Assembly: GCA_012845835.1 (NCBI GenBank)
Contig: JABAKD010000017.1
Span: 5,654,651 to 5,718,650 of the forward strand
Length of the DNA: 64,000 bases
Source: Undaria pinnatifida
Lineage: Eukaryota > Sar > Phaeophyceae > Laminariales > Alariaceae
Direction of reading: 5' to 3'
The translations under genes were made by a program, and so were the position numbers. Within the stretch, counting starts at the first letter, position 1, and the number at the start of each line of letters is the position of its first letter. Below the pieces are notes generated by a model. The model was not told the origin of the DNA, made no database searches, and worked only from the letters and a program-made list of their open reading frames with translations. Below, piece by piece: positions 25,401 to 40,400 of the stretch.

Positions 25401-28400
25401 CTCGCGAACACCATGCCTGAACTTGAAGGCGATTCCAACGCTAGAAACCAGGTGATCCACACGATAACGGAATACGTGGTGCTCTCCTCCCCCGTGTCAC
25501 AGAGAAAGAAGTCGGCACATACTTCTATGTACCAGATTGACCATATTCGTGCTTTGGCGTTTCTTTCTTTTTGGGCCTGGGGGTTTCTTGTGCCCTCGGC
25601 ATCAAGGCACGAAAGGGACAAGCGTGTACACCACAGCGCAAGTGCGGGCCCCGGCCGAAGTCCGTGCGTCGTGCGCTGGGCCCTCAAAGCCGTTACCTCT
25701 GGCAAATATCCATAGGGTGACGTTTGGACTTGAACCGAAATGACACCGCCTCGCAGTTGCCATGCACAAACAATCGAGCGACTGTTCTTAGTCCACATGA
25801 ATTTTGATTATTCACGCCTCGGATAACGTAACACTCGTATAACACTTTCTACGTTATGGGGCCTAAAGTAGGCGATTGCTCCACGTCCGGACGTAGTTTT
25901 AGCACGGCAGGAGAAATCACGGCAACGCAGTAACAGTGTAAACCTGAAACCTACGAACGTGCACACGCCTTAACGTTATTTTAGGGTTAGGTCCCGTCCA
26001 CCGTTGGCACAGTAACATTATGTTACGCGGTGTTCCGTCCTTGTACTAACATGGTGACTCAAGTTTAGGTTTTTACCATAGATGAACGTTGTCACTCCAA
26101 CATGCCCAGATCGATATCCGCAAATTTCGCTAACGTGATAACATTTTATTACTGTCTACGCAGCGTGAGACGTACCACCCGAGCATTGTGTTACCCTCAA
26201 TAGTCTAGAATGTTGGAAATACCACTCCAGAATAACGTTAACACGTTGGCCTGCTCCACTAACACCTAATATTGTGTTACACATACACACTGACATACCA
26301 TTAGCATAGTGACCCGCACTACTAACATTTACGTTATTCGGACCCCCCATCTATTGCCTTAGGTTCTGATAACGTAACACTTGACGTACGTTGGCAACGT
26401 TGCAGTCTTAGCCGGCCGGTATTTAACATTATGTTAGGATGTAAATTTGAACGTCGACGTCTCTCTAACATTATGTTATGGTGTTACTGTAATGAAATAG
26501 CCGAGTTTAACATTTTGTTACTGTGTTACCATAACAACCAATGCAGTTCTAACGTTATGTCACTGCGTTGCCGTTGGTGTCGAGGTCGTTCTAACATTAT
26601 GTTGTAACGTTACCCTTTCGTTCTTCCGGAGATCTTACGTGTGTTACCTGTGTTAGCGGTAGAGCGGCGATGCGGAGTAGCATAATGTAGCAGTCTTAAT
26701 ACATTTAACAGAGATCCCGGTGCGAAGAGTGCAATAATTTAGCCGTGTTATCGTATTTCGCCAAGATACCGATGGCTAGCACCCCCAGCACATATGTGCC
26801 GAACACAACAGTAGTAGTACTATGCACCAGCAGCACATTTGCGCCCAGAACAGCAGTAGTACTGCTGTGTAGTACCAGCGCATATGTGCCCAGAACAGCA
26901 GTAGTACTGCTGTGTAGTACCAGCACATGATGTGCCGAAAACAGCATGCTTGTATTAGACTATAGTAGTAGTACAAGACACAGGACACGCATCAGGCACA
27001 TCAGTCTCCTGAGCAAGCAACACGTACGATAGGCGTACTCGTCGTGCTGCTGCTGTGTCTAGCGTCAATTGGCACACACCTCGGCCCTCACCACAAACCG
27101 ATGGGATCGGATAGTGATGGCGACGACCGCAAGAGCCCTGCCTCTCTCCTCGCAGTCGCGATTGCGCGTTCGCCAAACACAACACACACAACTCGTACTT
27201 GTAGAGAGCGAGGACAGCCGCCGTCTGCGACATGTCGTTTTTGATGCCCGATATCGACTTGAGCGAGGGGGAAGACAGCCCTTCTTGCTTGAAGCGCACC
27301 CAGCGTGCTCCCCCCCGCCCCAACTACAAAGCTTTATTTGTGTATGCGCTGAGATGCTCTGGTGCGGCGAACTCGCGCGTGTATGTACGTAGTCGAGCGA
27401 TCGCCGTTCGTTGTTGATTTTTTTTCGCGAGAACTTTGTTAAAAAACACAATCAGCATAGACTAATGTTCAGGTTTCACTATAAGGGTTGTCCACCCGAT
27501 TGTGCCCGTTTGATTCTGCAACCCGAAAATCCATCTCATTTTCGGAAGGTCTTTTGTTCGGTACCCTAAAATAAGAGAAGGTCTTATTAGGTCATTTCTT
27601 ATACAGTCGGATTGGTCAGTCGAAAACGGCCTTTTTCGACTGAAATGGAGCCCAAGTCGGGCTTTCTTACACCGTCGTAAAAGGGCTTTTTCGACTCAAC
27701 GTTTTTCGACCGAGAATTCCGACTGGCGGATCCAGTCGAAAAAGTCTATCCTCCAGTCGAAAACTCAGTCCAAAACGTTTTACACGTGTTTTTGGAACCA
27801 ATCGCATCGTTCTTCCCACCACCAAACACACACCCAAACGGCCACATGGCCACACACCTATACCAGGTACCACACTGCAGTATCATACAAGGCGCTGACA
27901 CTGGCGTGGCTATCACTGCTGTTGCTTCTCGCAGCAAGTCCGCGTGGCGCATTCCTAGTCCCGCTCGCCAGCAGCGTCTTTCACACAACGGCAGCAGCGC
28001 GCGGTATCGATTCCATGCTGCCAACAACGGCTGGGCCTGCTGTAGCTTTAGCGGCTCTCGGCTGAGTGCAACTCTGCAAACGTAGCTTTGGCGGCTTTCG
28101 ACTAAGCCCGAAGCCACCAACTCGCTGGGACGAAGATTCGTCGAGCCGTTGCTCCGCGAAGCACAGAGCTGCCAACCGATTTCGACTGCTGTACAGCAGT
28201 ACCCCTCACACCAACCGCCTCTAGGAAGAGCGCAAAAACTACAAAATCGACTCGACTGACGATAAGAAGAAGGATCAGAAGAATCCAGTCGAAAAAACGC
28301 CCAGTCGAAAGGGCCGTTTTCGACTGGCGGAATCCGACTGTATAAGAAATGGCCCTAACGTGTGTATTTCAACTACATTTGGGTGTACGGTGACAGGTGA

Positions 28401-31400
28401 CAAAATGTTAGCTTTGCGGTGGTTATGTACGCCGTTTAACGTGTGTAATGGTACCAAGACTTACACTAACACCCTGACATAACGTCACACGATACGAACC
28501 GATGCTGATGCAGTAACATTATATATTGCAACGTTATATTGCCTATGGATGTTATGGTACTAGCATAATCTTGCCATGTTTTAGATCACGGAGGAAAGTA
28601 ACATGACGAAACTAGAGTACGATTGTTGCAACAATGACGACACGATGCGCACTGGGCTACTGGGGATCATGCGATTGTAAATATAGTGTTTCACACACCT
28701 GTGTGGTGCAAGCTCTGGTACGATACCCGAGCAGATTGGTGATACCCGTACCATCCCGAGCTAACATCACGACGACGTTCACTCGTAATGGTTACAGGTG
28801 CCATCGACTTGACGCTTTCAACCATGAGAGATGCAGTGCCGTTTTTACCAGGGAAGATTGTCTACACGCACTACACGTATATACGGGCTCGTAAATCTAC
28901 GCGTCGTTCGCAGAATCGTCGCCAATCACGGAAACTATAAAACGCTCCGGGTTACAATATCTCCATGCATACTTGAAACCCCTACTTGTATGTATGTGTT
29001 CAGCATTAATTCCTTTTCCGCAAGGGGATGTTAGTGTTCCATCCCCCGTATTGGTGCCTTCCAAATTTATGTTTCGGTTGCCGTTCGCGGCCGCCGTTCG
29101 CAACTTCGGCAAACGTCGTGCGAACGTGTGCCGCTCGCACTTCAAATTTGCTGTAACACGCATCCCTGTTCTTCGCACGCTCCTCCAAAAAACAATAACG
29201 ACAACACTAAACCGACAATGCACAGGTAGAACGGGGCTGCGTATGAGCGCCAAAGCCAGTGTGTATTGCATGTGCATATATACTACAAAGCGCATGTACC
29301 AGATCTGAGAATTTAAGACGTATTGGCACCTGGTGTACCCTGAACATGTGTACAGTATACAGTCTACCGTGTGTACGCAACTCAGTACCCCGTCCATCAT
29401 GTAGCGTAGAACATTGCAATGGAGGTAAACAAATGTCGGAGATTGCCGGTCAACGCCAATAAAAGACTGTGGGCAATACTCGGTGAGGTGTGCCTACCTC
29501 ACCTCGTTTATGCTTGTACCTGCCGTAAGGTATTCCGGGAACCCTGTGCAGCCAGCTACAACGCGTGTGAGGCATGCACTGCACGATGAATCTACCCCTC
29601 AACCACCGCATTGGCGCATTATGCATAGTTGCACCCCCATCTTCGGTACAAAGTAGGCTGTGCTAGAGGCTGTGTATTTCGTGCAAACAAACAGACGGTC
29701 ACAATTAATTGCAATGGTATGTATGTTGCCAATAGTGCATATATAGCAAAATGAATATCACCAAAGCCCAACTAATCCCTTTTGGGGCTTCAGGCGGAAA
29801 CAACTGACCTACCGGTAGACATCGACGCTAACCACCCCTTTCTAAGTGAACAATCCTGGCCATTCGACGTTGAGGACAACTAAATTACACCTACCCTGAT
29901 TGATATGCAGGAGATGTGCCTGTGTAGTCTAATCGTTTCGCGTACACAGAGCACACAGCACACTCCTGCCTGCGCTGCACGTCGCACGTGCCACACGACG
30001 AGCATGGGCGACTTCAAAGCTTGACGATTACATGGATACAGCTTGGATGAAGATGCACGCACATCAGACTCCCGGGCCGACATCGTTAGCGCGTGCACTA
30101 AACGTGAGCCTACTGCCGTAGCCCTTGACCGCCCCCCCCCCCCCCCCCTCTTCCTTGCCCTTTATTACGTTGGTGCGAACACCAAGTTCGAACCATGTAC
30201 TTTTGATATCGAAACCAGCAACGTATATATACTCGCAAGAATGCACAATTTTCTGTTCGATGTCGATGGCGTGCATGTGCACTTCAACTCCTCGTAGCCA
30301 TCCCGTACCCGCCAACCATCCATCCATTCAGAGGTATCGAAAAAAAGCATCACCTGCGTCCACCGCGCGTGTATGTGTCGACATACCCGTAGACGCAAGC
30401 GCCATCTCGATCGCTCTAGGATCGTGACCCGCAAATAAACGAAAAAACTAGGATAATTAACTGTAGCAATGCAGCATAATCGACACGACCCAGACAGGGC
30501 CGCGGTGCTACGTGATGGCAGCGAGTTACGAGAACACCACGCATACTCGGCGGTTAATCTTGTTTAAACCTTTGACACAATCCTAACGGCAAGAGGGGAA
30601 CACGTCTTTCATCTTAGTCCCCGGTGCGTGTTCAATTTCACGATGTGAACAGCCTGTGAGGATAGCCTGTAAACACAATGGCTTTGTGCAGGCTGTCTTT
30701 TATTCCAAGAGATGCAGAGGTGGCACCGAAGTGTCTGTTGAGATCATTTGTGATAAGAAAGAAAAGGGATAATTTGAAAAGGCGATTGTGGCCAAAGAGA
30801 GAGGAAGAGGAAAAAAAGGCGAGAAGGTAGAGAAGGGCGAGTGATTACGGTGGGTTACATCACCAGTTGATCATCACGGAACAATGCCAGTAGTCCGGTA
30901 GAATACCGGGACAAAGCGACAACCTTAACATACTCAAATCTACGTCTACATCTAAGTTCCACCGAAGATTCAACGAAAGATACAACGTAAGTTTCAACTG
31001 CTTATCTTTTCCGTGCGAATAGACTGCTCGAATAGACTGCGCACTACCACCGATTTGAATCCAACGTTCATATTCTTAACACACGACGATCCAACGGTCC
31101 TGTAATGTTCGACGATAACAGATATACCCGATGACAGCCAATGCCTGCAGCCCGGAGGTCACTGTGTGGCACGTACAAGTGCGCATAGACCCATAGACGC
31201 ACGCTCCATCTCGATAATTTTTGTTCACACAATCTACGGTAGGAGTGCACCTGTTATTTTCTTTAACCCGTTTTTTGGGGAGCTCTCAACGCTACCCGAT
31301 AGAGATGTAGAGTGCAACCTGATGCGCAATCCCAACACCTATGCCTATAGGTCTAGAAAAAATTGCGAAACACCCGACTAAAAAAATCTATTTTTTAGTC

Positions 31401-34400
31401 CTGAAGAAAAACGTCAATAGTGAAGTTGTGATACGAACCGATAGCTCCACGCATAAGGAGCTCAACCGTTCAGAAATGCTCGTCTCTAAAAGGACAGCCC
31501 CTATCGTGGGATAAATCCGCACCGCCTTCCCGAAACGGGCTCCACCTTTCCTCGTCGTAGCACGTGCCTTATGATAGACAAATGTGCGACGAAACCTGGA
31601 TACTATTGCGGCTCTCCGACAAGATTCACACTGAGCTGCTGGGGAGTTAAGCTCGATGGACCCGCTAGCATTTCATCTGATCACATGCACAACGCTGTGC
31701 GACTAAATACGCGGGCGGCGTAGTAATACTCGTATCTCTCCCCGTGCACACACCATGACGATGTAAATCATCAAACGTTATATTTATAGGAAGCAACAGT
31801 GGCCCGCTCTTGATACGCCCAATACGAAATCGGAAGGACAAGACTAACGCGGTAACGCACGCGCTTAACAGTGCTTTCGTACGGTTATAAACCTACACAA
31901 TAGCCTACACTGACGAGCACAGACACGTAAACACATACACGCATACTGCTGTACAAACCTTTGTGCATATTCTTGACCTTGGTCGGGTAGCGATCCATCG
32001 ACCCGCCCACAGATAACCGCATAAGAGACAACCAAAAACACGCCCACATAGAGCAGACCTTGGCTAGGCGACGTCAGTAAATCGTGGAGACATATTCGAG
32101 GAAACGTGTCTCCCTCGCCTTTTGCAGACCTGTGCCTATCGTGAGATATTCCCGAGACGGTACCCCGTAGTATAGCGCGTGTGTCATGTACAGCACGATG
32201 GTCCCCACCCCCCAACCACCCTCCCACTGTGAACCTAGCTGCCACCAGGAACTGGGACGAAGGCTACGGTAGGGGGGGTCAAGCTTAGACCGCATTTTGT
32301 TCAATCGCTAAAATCGCCTCCCGTGAGTGCCCTTGTATGCCTCGTGGTATGGATCGACACGCCGACAAATAGCAATGCTTACAAAGTCCGGTTGTTGAGC
32401 GAGATACCGAGCCACTCGGGCGAGCGGCTTGCACTCAGCAGACAACATGGGGGTATAACGCAATGATGGTGTAGCCTTCTTCACGACAGGCACGTACATC
32501 GTTTCAGCTTGTTTAACCTTTCGAAAGCTATAACAAAACGCAACGAAATTCCGAGAAGCTTGTCCTATTGGCTGACAGTCCCTCCTACAGTAACGGTCCC
32601 TGCATTGTTCCCTGCACCATTCCAGGCAGCGTTCCCCTGCACATTTGGTGGCGAGCTAGTGATAACTTGAACATACACTACACGGTTGAGAAGGAACAAC
32701 TTGAGGCTCGCGCATGCGGTGATTCTCCGCATGTAGAACAAGATACCCAGTGTATTCGCAGGCTAGTAACCGCGCATCAACTATTATTGCTGCAGATGCG
32801 AGTGGACTGCAAAGTCCACATTTTCCAGGAGTGGGTGCATGTTAACACGGACAAAAGAACAATGCGTACCTTGCGTAGCTGCAAGAGAAGGCGTCTACAA
32901 CTGTGCCCACATCATTGTCCGTGATCCACGCATAACAAGCCCGCAGCAGGCCCATGTTCGCTTACCTACCAATAAGCTCAACGCTAACGCAAAATCCTCA
33001 CCCGGGATCGTGGTGCACGCTATACAAACAAATACTGACAGGCCCAACGCCCTCTTCGCCGTCTTGATCATTTTCGGACAAGAAAACGAAAACAATAGAC
33101 GACACTAGGGTACTGTTGCGGCATCGCCGAGACGGCACACACTGGGATGGTGGGGGGTAGGCGATAAAGCATACACAAAAATTCTTGCGTAACCAAAGAG
33201 GCAAGGGGATGAGGCGTACGCCCTTTCCGCTACCGGATGCTCCACTCGTACCAGTTATTCCGTGATACCTTACGAACAATAACGTCTTTAGGCGATTTTG
33301 TTTGTCGCAGCGTGTCTGACCATTCCAAATGCGAATTTTTGTCGCAAAATCAACACAGCACGGGAGAATTTGACCGCAAATGAACAGGGGAGGGAGGTCA
33401 CTCGCACGAGTGGCCTCGAGCCACACTGAAAAAAAAATCGTCCAAAGGTGGCCCCCTACCGTAGCCTGGATGTGTGGCCTTAACGCAACCTCCCGTGCTA
33501 CACGAGAAGGGCTTTGTAATACCTACGGGCTCTGCGAGAAACCCATCGTGAGTGAACTCGCTATAATAAATATTTTGGGCGCTATTAACCCACGCGGTTT
33601 CGCGAAAAAAACATTTGTGCCCCCGTTAAACCACTTCATTCACGTAAAAAGAGGAAAGGGAAACACCAAAACGCCGACGCACCCGCATGCTAACTCTGAT
33701 CAGTGATAAACACGCTGGCGCCATCGTATGTAAATGATTCTTAGATATCAGTAGACTACATTTGCTTGTTCGCATGCATTCATTCCTGTATGCGCATGGC
33801 TACAGCAGGGCACACGACGAATTGACTCGCCTACAGCGGAACGTGGAGTTAGTCAACAACATGAACAAACAATATCAACAATAGGCCATGGGCACACACT
33901 CCGTGGAGTGTGTCTCTCTCACCTCCCACGGGCCTCGTTTGGTAGACAGTGGGGGTCCTACAAAGCAGAAAACAGAGCATTTCCGGTATAGATCCAGTGA
34001 ATTTGCCTAGCGCGACTGGAACCCGCTATCATCCCGGAAACAGAGAAAATATGGCATTCATGGTATCTCAACGTGGCGCCAGTAAACGGCACTACGGGCA
34101 CCCCAACGGCGCCGTTCAAAGCGTCTACATCAGTCACAAAACCCCCCTGGTCCTGCACATTCGGCGAATTCCGTCTGCCTTATCTCTCACAACCCAATGC
34201 TTATAGACACGTGGGGCCTTCCCGTATTGCCGGCAGAATAGTACCCGCTGCGGGTACTGTGCCGGTGAAATGACCTGACCCGACTTCAATCCGTGATTGT
34301 GCCTGAACCAGCAATTTTTGGAGAGCGCGCTATACGCTGCCGGTACACCATGCTGCCGGTCCCTCCGTTGTGCTGCTTCCGGCTCCTACTGCGGTAGTAT

Positions 34401-37400
34401 CAACCCCTGTCACTTATCTTTCAGACTCGGTGTAGTGCGCCTATCCTCACCTGGCTTGCTAAGACTTTCATTGTACAGGAGTCTACTTGGTACCCGGGTT
34501 TCCAGAGCAAGGGATATGGACAAAAGTTGAACGGCGACTTTTAATAACGACGTATCCATATTATTTACGTTTTTTGTTCGTTACTAGCATGCTCTCCTTC
34601 CAAAATATGACGCATCGTCGTCATCCAGGATATCACAGAGCAGCCAGCTTGCGCTAGCGGCGTGGAGGGAGTTACTGAGCTTTGAACAGATGAGCTGCAG
34701 ATCTCACCCGAAGTGAAAAACCTCTAAGGCATTAGCTCGCGCAATTCGACCAGCACTTCTGTGCGTTACAATTATCCTAAACCAAGTACACCCCCCGTAA
34801 GACAACCAGAACTACTGACAGACCAAGGGTGCGGCATGCCATTACCAGGGGGGATGTTGCGACGGTGTTGTGGTTATGTTATGACGATGTTATCATGTGC
34901 CACCATTTTCACGAAGGGATTTTATCCACTCGCACGAGTGGCTCTGCACCTCGCTGGCAATAGAACCTTTGGCGCATGTACTCGGCGCAGCGTAGCCAAC
35001 CATTCCATCGCGGATTCATATCGCCGAAATGTAATTGCACCAAGCCTTTCAGACCGCGCAAAGGAACGGGGGTGTCACTCGCACGAGTGACTCCGAGCCA
35101 CTCCAAATATGTCCCAGAGGGTGATCCCCTTACCCTAGCATTGGTCGGTAGATGTTGATTGGAGGATCTCGACCGACCAGCTAGGTTCGACCACAAAAGA
35201 GCAACCCCTACCGTGTGGGATGGCCCTGACGACAAGCCGCTCCAAGTATATGGTAAACTAAGACAAACGATGCACAGTGTCTATGTTTTTGCGCACTACT
35301 GGACGGAACTGCCTGCGTATTTCATGCGGCGCTTCGCACACAGTGTCCTGAGAATGGCGTTGATGGCCCCGCCGCCACAGAAGTGAACTTCCGTATCAGA
35401 GGAAACCTCTTCCACGATCGACTTTACGTCAGTTACAGGATACGGGACAAAGCGCCCGTGAGAGGGAGGGGGGCGGTGGACGAAGCGAGGGACGGAGGAC
35501 CCCAAGTTAGACGCTCAAAGTATAGACAAGAAAGTTTTCTACATAATGCTTGAGGTTTTGCTTTTCTCGTTGGTTTTGTGTTGGGGATAGCATCGTGTTA
35601 TTTTTGCCATTGCTGACCTAGTCAACGGCAGGAGGGATACCCCTATTCTTACCACCGTTTTCGTTTTGACCACTCGCACGAGTGACTCTGTACCTCACGG
35701 GAAAAACAAATATTTAGAGGCGATTTATTCGGCGCAGGGAAGCTCATCATTCCATTTAAATTTCGTATCGCGAAATTAGTACGGCACGGAAGCTTGAGAC
35801 GGACCGAAAACGAACAAGGGGGTCACGAGAGCGAGTTATCCCGAGCTACTGCGCTACACAATGCCCGAGAAGTGACACCCTTACTGTAGCATGGGTCTGC
35901 TCTGGAGTTATCGTTTCGGCCTCATTCTCTTCTGCTGGCTGACGCTGGGTCAAGTGAGGATCTGAGAAAGCCGCGGCCACAAGTGCCTGCCGGTCTACAC
36001 TCGCTCCCATATCGGCCTTCGATTCTATTTCGGAGACGGTTGTTCGTGGTACAGCCCGCATCGTTTGTTGGAGTTGAGGTGGTTGCCATACGACGAACAA
36101 AATACACCAACCAATGTTTGCTCTTCCGCGATATTGCCCACGCTCGGTGTAGCCTGCTATCATGGATCCCTGGCGTCTATCTGTACGAGTGTATTTCGTA
36201 TCTTGTTACGAATGATCGGTGCTGGGCTTGGTCACATTTTGAGAAAATGCATTCGAACGAGAAACATGAGCAGGTTTGACGACGACAGGCGACAGCAAGA
36301 ACTAACCTAGAACATTCAGGGCACAAAGACGGGATGAATACGCCCAGGCGAAAAAAACCTTTTGATGCCCAACATTGCCCCGTTCACTGCTGACTGTGTG
36401 GGTGTGTTGTGTATACGGACAGTACACTTCCCTAAGGCCTCGGGTAGAGAGAGGGAACCTGGCTTGACGGACGGATTCACGGCACTCCGTGGGCTCGGCT
36501 GGAAATGTGGCTACAGTGGGTGCCCCGATCATAGGGCACCCCGTGGCAAGCCGAAACAAGCGCTCTTAATCGCACATTCCTCGTATGTATGGTGGGAAGT
36601 ACATACTTTTTATTAGGGCGGGACATGCCGATCCAACCGGTCTTAAGTCCCAAACGTTCTAACCCTGGGCGTTTTTAAATCGGGGTACCCCCTGTGCATG
36701 TTCAAATTTTCTCGCTTGCTCCATCAACAAAAAGGCGCCGTTTATACATCGTAACGGTACGGAAGAGGATAGGGGGCGGGCGAGTCCAACTCCTGTGCCT
36801 GGGTTACGAATAAGAACTTAAGAGCGGGGACTGAGAGAAGAACTTAAGGGGTGGGGAGAGTAGCGAAAAATCCAATGCTGGTGCGTACCTTCACGTCTAG
36901 CCTGCCGATAGCCAGGTCTTCCTTTCGCTCCGTCGGTGTGTCAAAAAGCTGCACGGAAGTCAAGGTCACGAATAAGAACAAAATGGCGGACGAAAAAAAC
37001 GAACATCCTTAATACTCGTACCCACGGAGTATAGCCTACCGATGCATACCGCAATAGGGGAGAAACTACCTTGCTTGGAGTTCTCCTCGCTTCGAGAGCT
37101 CTACCGTCCACACCTACTGGAAACCGATTGCGAAAACAGCACAAGTAAATCCCGCAGTGTCGTAACAGATTCACGCGCTTCGTAGGCATATGACAATAGA
37201 CAATGGTAGGCGGATCCAACTTTTTCCCGTCGATTGGTCTATGACTGGGCGGTTGGTCAGTTCAGCATCACTGCCCGTCGCACTCAAGGTTTGGCCCAAC
37301 CGTGCCGTTCCCAACAGACCGTAAGACGTTATATTTCATCAGCATACCGTGGATAATGCACATGAATGGTAGCACCTGGTTTTTCTGTGGGTCCCCTCGT

Positions 37401-40400
37401 GTTAGGAGAAATCAACCGCACCCATCTACTGGGACTTCGAGAGATGACAGTTTAAAGTGGGACCCGGTTTCGGAATCGAACAGCCACGCTATAGGTACAC
37501 AAGGGTGCTTACGCACGTTACTCACGGCTTGTGGACCTGTGCTACGATGATAGCGGTGACACGTTTGGGACAGCACAATTCAGATTAACGGGACTCTTCC
37601 ACTCTTGAAAGGAGCTCCCCAGTGACGATTGTATATCGCAATAAGCCAAACATCCGGTATACTATCTCTGCCCAGAGTGTTCACTTTGAGGCGCTCCCAC
37701 ATCGCCCCCAAGACGAGGTCGTCAGAAGAAATACTCGCTATTCATCCACCCCGATGAACAATCGCATGGCATCGTCAACGTATAGGGCGCAACGTTAGGT
37801 GAAATATTATTAGGCTGGACCGAAAAGTAACGGAAAATGATGGGCGAGGCTCGGCCGCGGCCCGTTGTCTGAAAAAGATGTTTTCGGCCGGCCCGGGCCG
37901 CGGTCCACCAACTCAAACAGTGAAGGGCCGGCCGGGCTACGATCCACGACATGAAAGCATTATTGCTCGGTCCGGCTGACCAGCACGGGCCCATGACTGC
38001 CCTGACATATATATATATATATATATATATGCATATACATTGTACGGTAAGGGTGCAAGATTTGGGCCATCAACATGCATCGGCTCTGAGAGCTACTCGC
38101 GCCAGTGATTACCCGTATACCTATCGGTTTCCTAAATATAGACCGTCGTCTGGAATTGGAAGGTCTAGGTTGAACCCAGAAGCTTCGTCTAATCCTGGTT
38201 CAAGTGAAGCGCCGAGCAACTCGAGCAAGTCGCCGATAAATCGGCAAAGGAAACGAGGGTATAACACTCCGACAAAATAGTGCATATGCAATACTGCATA
38301 ATACCGTTTTATGCCACGTCATTCCCTGGTGCTATAAAACACGTTACATTACAATATATTTTATACTGTAGAAATTTGTAATACAGTACCCTTGATCAAG
38401 ATACGAACTTGCCTCCGGGCTAGCCTGGTATTTGCTTGATTGAGCAGTCCCACCAGAAGTTGTTTGGCCGACACGGGCCTCCCTTGTCGGAGAAATCAGC
38501 TGGAGTTTTCCGCATCTTGTTGGGCCCCGGCATAGCGCCGGGGATGCCATCTTTACCTATTTCCAGCATGGTTCTAGAGCATGGAAGCCTACTTACATGA
38601 AAAACCCACTTGAAGGTCGTCTTGCACTGTGAGAGTGGCATAAATATAAGTCTGTGGACTCGCAACGTTCGGGTTTTGAGTAAGTTGTCCTCATTCGGAA
38701 AATCTGTGCTGCATTAAGAGCGTTGGCACCGAATTTTCCTGGCATTATCTCCAATAAGTCGAGCAGCAGGAACACCTCCGATGATCTGTTTTCTATGTGG
38801 TTTTGGCATTATTCCCGAGAGGAATACCTTACCTAATTCATTTCCTGGCCTTATTTTGCGGAGCTATATACATCAACAGGAAAAAGGGCACGCTTATCCC
38901 GATGACAATTTCCATCCTCTAGGAGTATGTAATAAGGCAGGGTCAGCCCACGATCCCACGGCAGGGGTGCAGCAAATCCTAAGAATTAAATTAGCTCCTA
39001 ACTTGAGGATCCAGCTCAATATCATCGTGATCATCATCGTCACCCAATACACGAGTTCGAAGATGTTTTCGCGCAACCCAACGTTTCTACGGACTAGTCC
39101 CACCCAACCCACACTCTAAACATTATCATATCAACTTATAGTTCCACACTTGAGGTTGCTGGAGCGGTCATAAGGTCAGAAATGTTGGATCTAGACACTG
39201 CAACCCCAACCGTGGGATGAATGAGAATTTCAGAACGCAAACGGGGTTCGAATGATGCTGTGTAGATGCTCAGCTGCGACTTACCGTCGGTTTAGAAATA
39301 TGACGGAGTCCGTCGGTTTCTCCGATATCGTAGCACAAGACCTGCGGAAGCAAAATTCTGACGCTTTTGAAACAAAAGAACTCACCTCGAGGTCATCGTG
39401 GCGAGTTAGGGCGGTCTTAATGTGAATGCCGGGGGTAGATTTTGCGAGCAGAGTGTTGGTCACGAACTGCAGCAGCGCCAGGCTGGCGGAAGAGTAGCAC
39501 ACCTTAACCGGCCTTTTTGCCACCAAGCCGTTCGCGCGCACGAACGCCACGAAGTCGAGGGCGAGGGCTGCGCCGGCACCCGTAGCAATAATCTGCAAAA
39601 GATGCACGCACAGGGTGATTGCGGTTGCCCCATCTGTCGTTAGGTCGCCGATTAATTGACAGGCCGCCTCCCTCGAGACTTATCCACCTGTAACAATTGG
39701 TAGGTGTTTCCAGTTTTCAGCGCCCGCGCATGCTCCTAAGTCGAGCGCCGAAGAAACTGCAGTTTGGACAGGCGGCTTCCCTCCGAAAGTTTCTTTTTGT
39801 CGAAACTGTCATTTGTTTCCAGTTTCTCCCGCTCGCATGCTACGAATTGGAGGGCGAGAGCCGTCCTCGCATCCGTGGCCACGGTGCAAAGAAGCCCCAC
39901 CACAGCGATTAATTTACATAATCTACCGTTTGGTCTCGATTTTTCCAAGTTCGGAGACGAATATACATATGTGCATTAAAGCCCAGGGAGGAAACCGAAC
40001 GAGAGCAAGAACTAATCCGAACGACGACCCAGATGGTGCTGATCACCAAAGTTAAGGTATGGGGGTTATGTTTCAGAGCTTTGTTTTGGCTGTGGCTCGG
40101 GGTCACTCGCGCGAGTGGCCCCCGCTGTTTCTTGGGGTTTCGAGGTTCTTTTTATATTTATTTTTTTTCAAATGAAACCCCAATGGGGACGATTAGCTAT
40201 GCTGCGCCAAACGTATCGGTTTGTCCGTGAGGTACGGAGTCACTCGTGCGAGCATAATAGTATGATAGTATGGTAGTACGATAGCATGACAGATAAAAAC
40301 CGGTAATTAAAATAGGGGTATATCATAACATCATCATAACACAGTCATAACATTCCCTCTAGTAATACCATATATCGTACCCCTTGGTCTGACCCGTCCC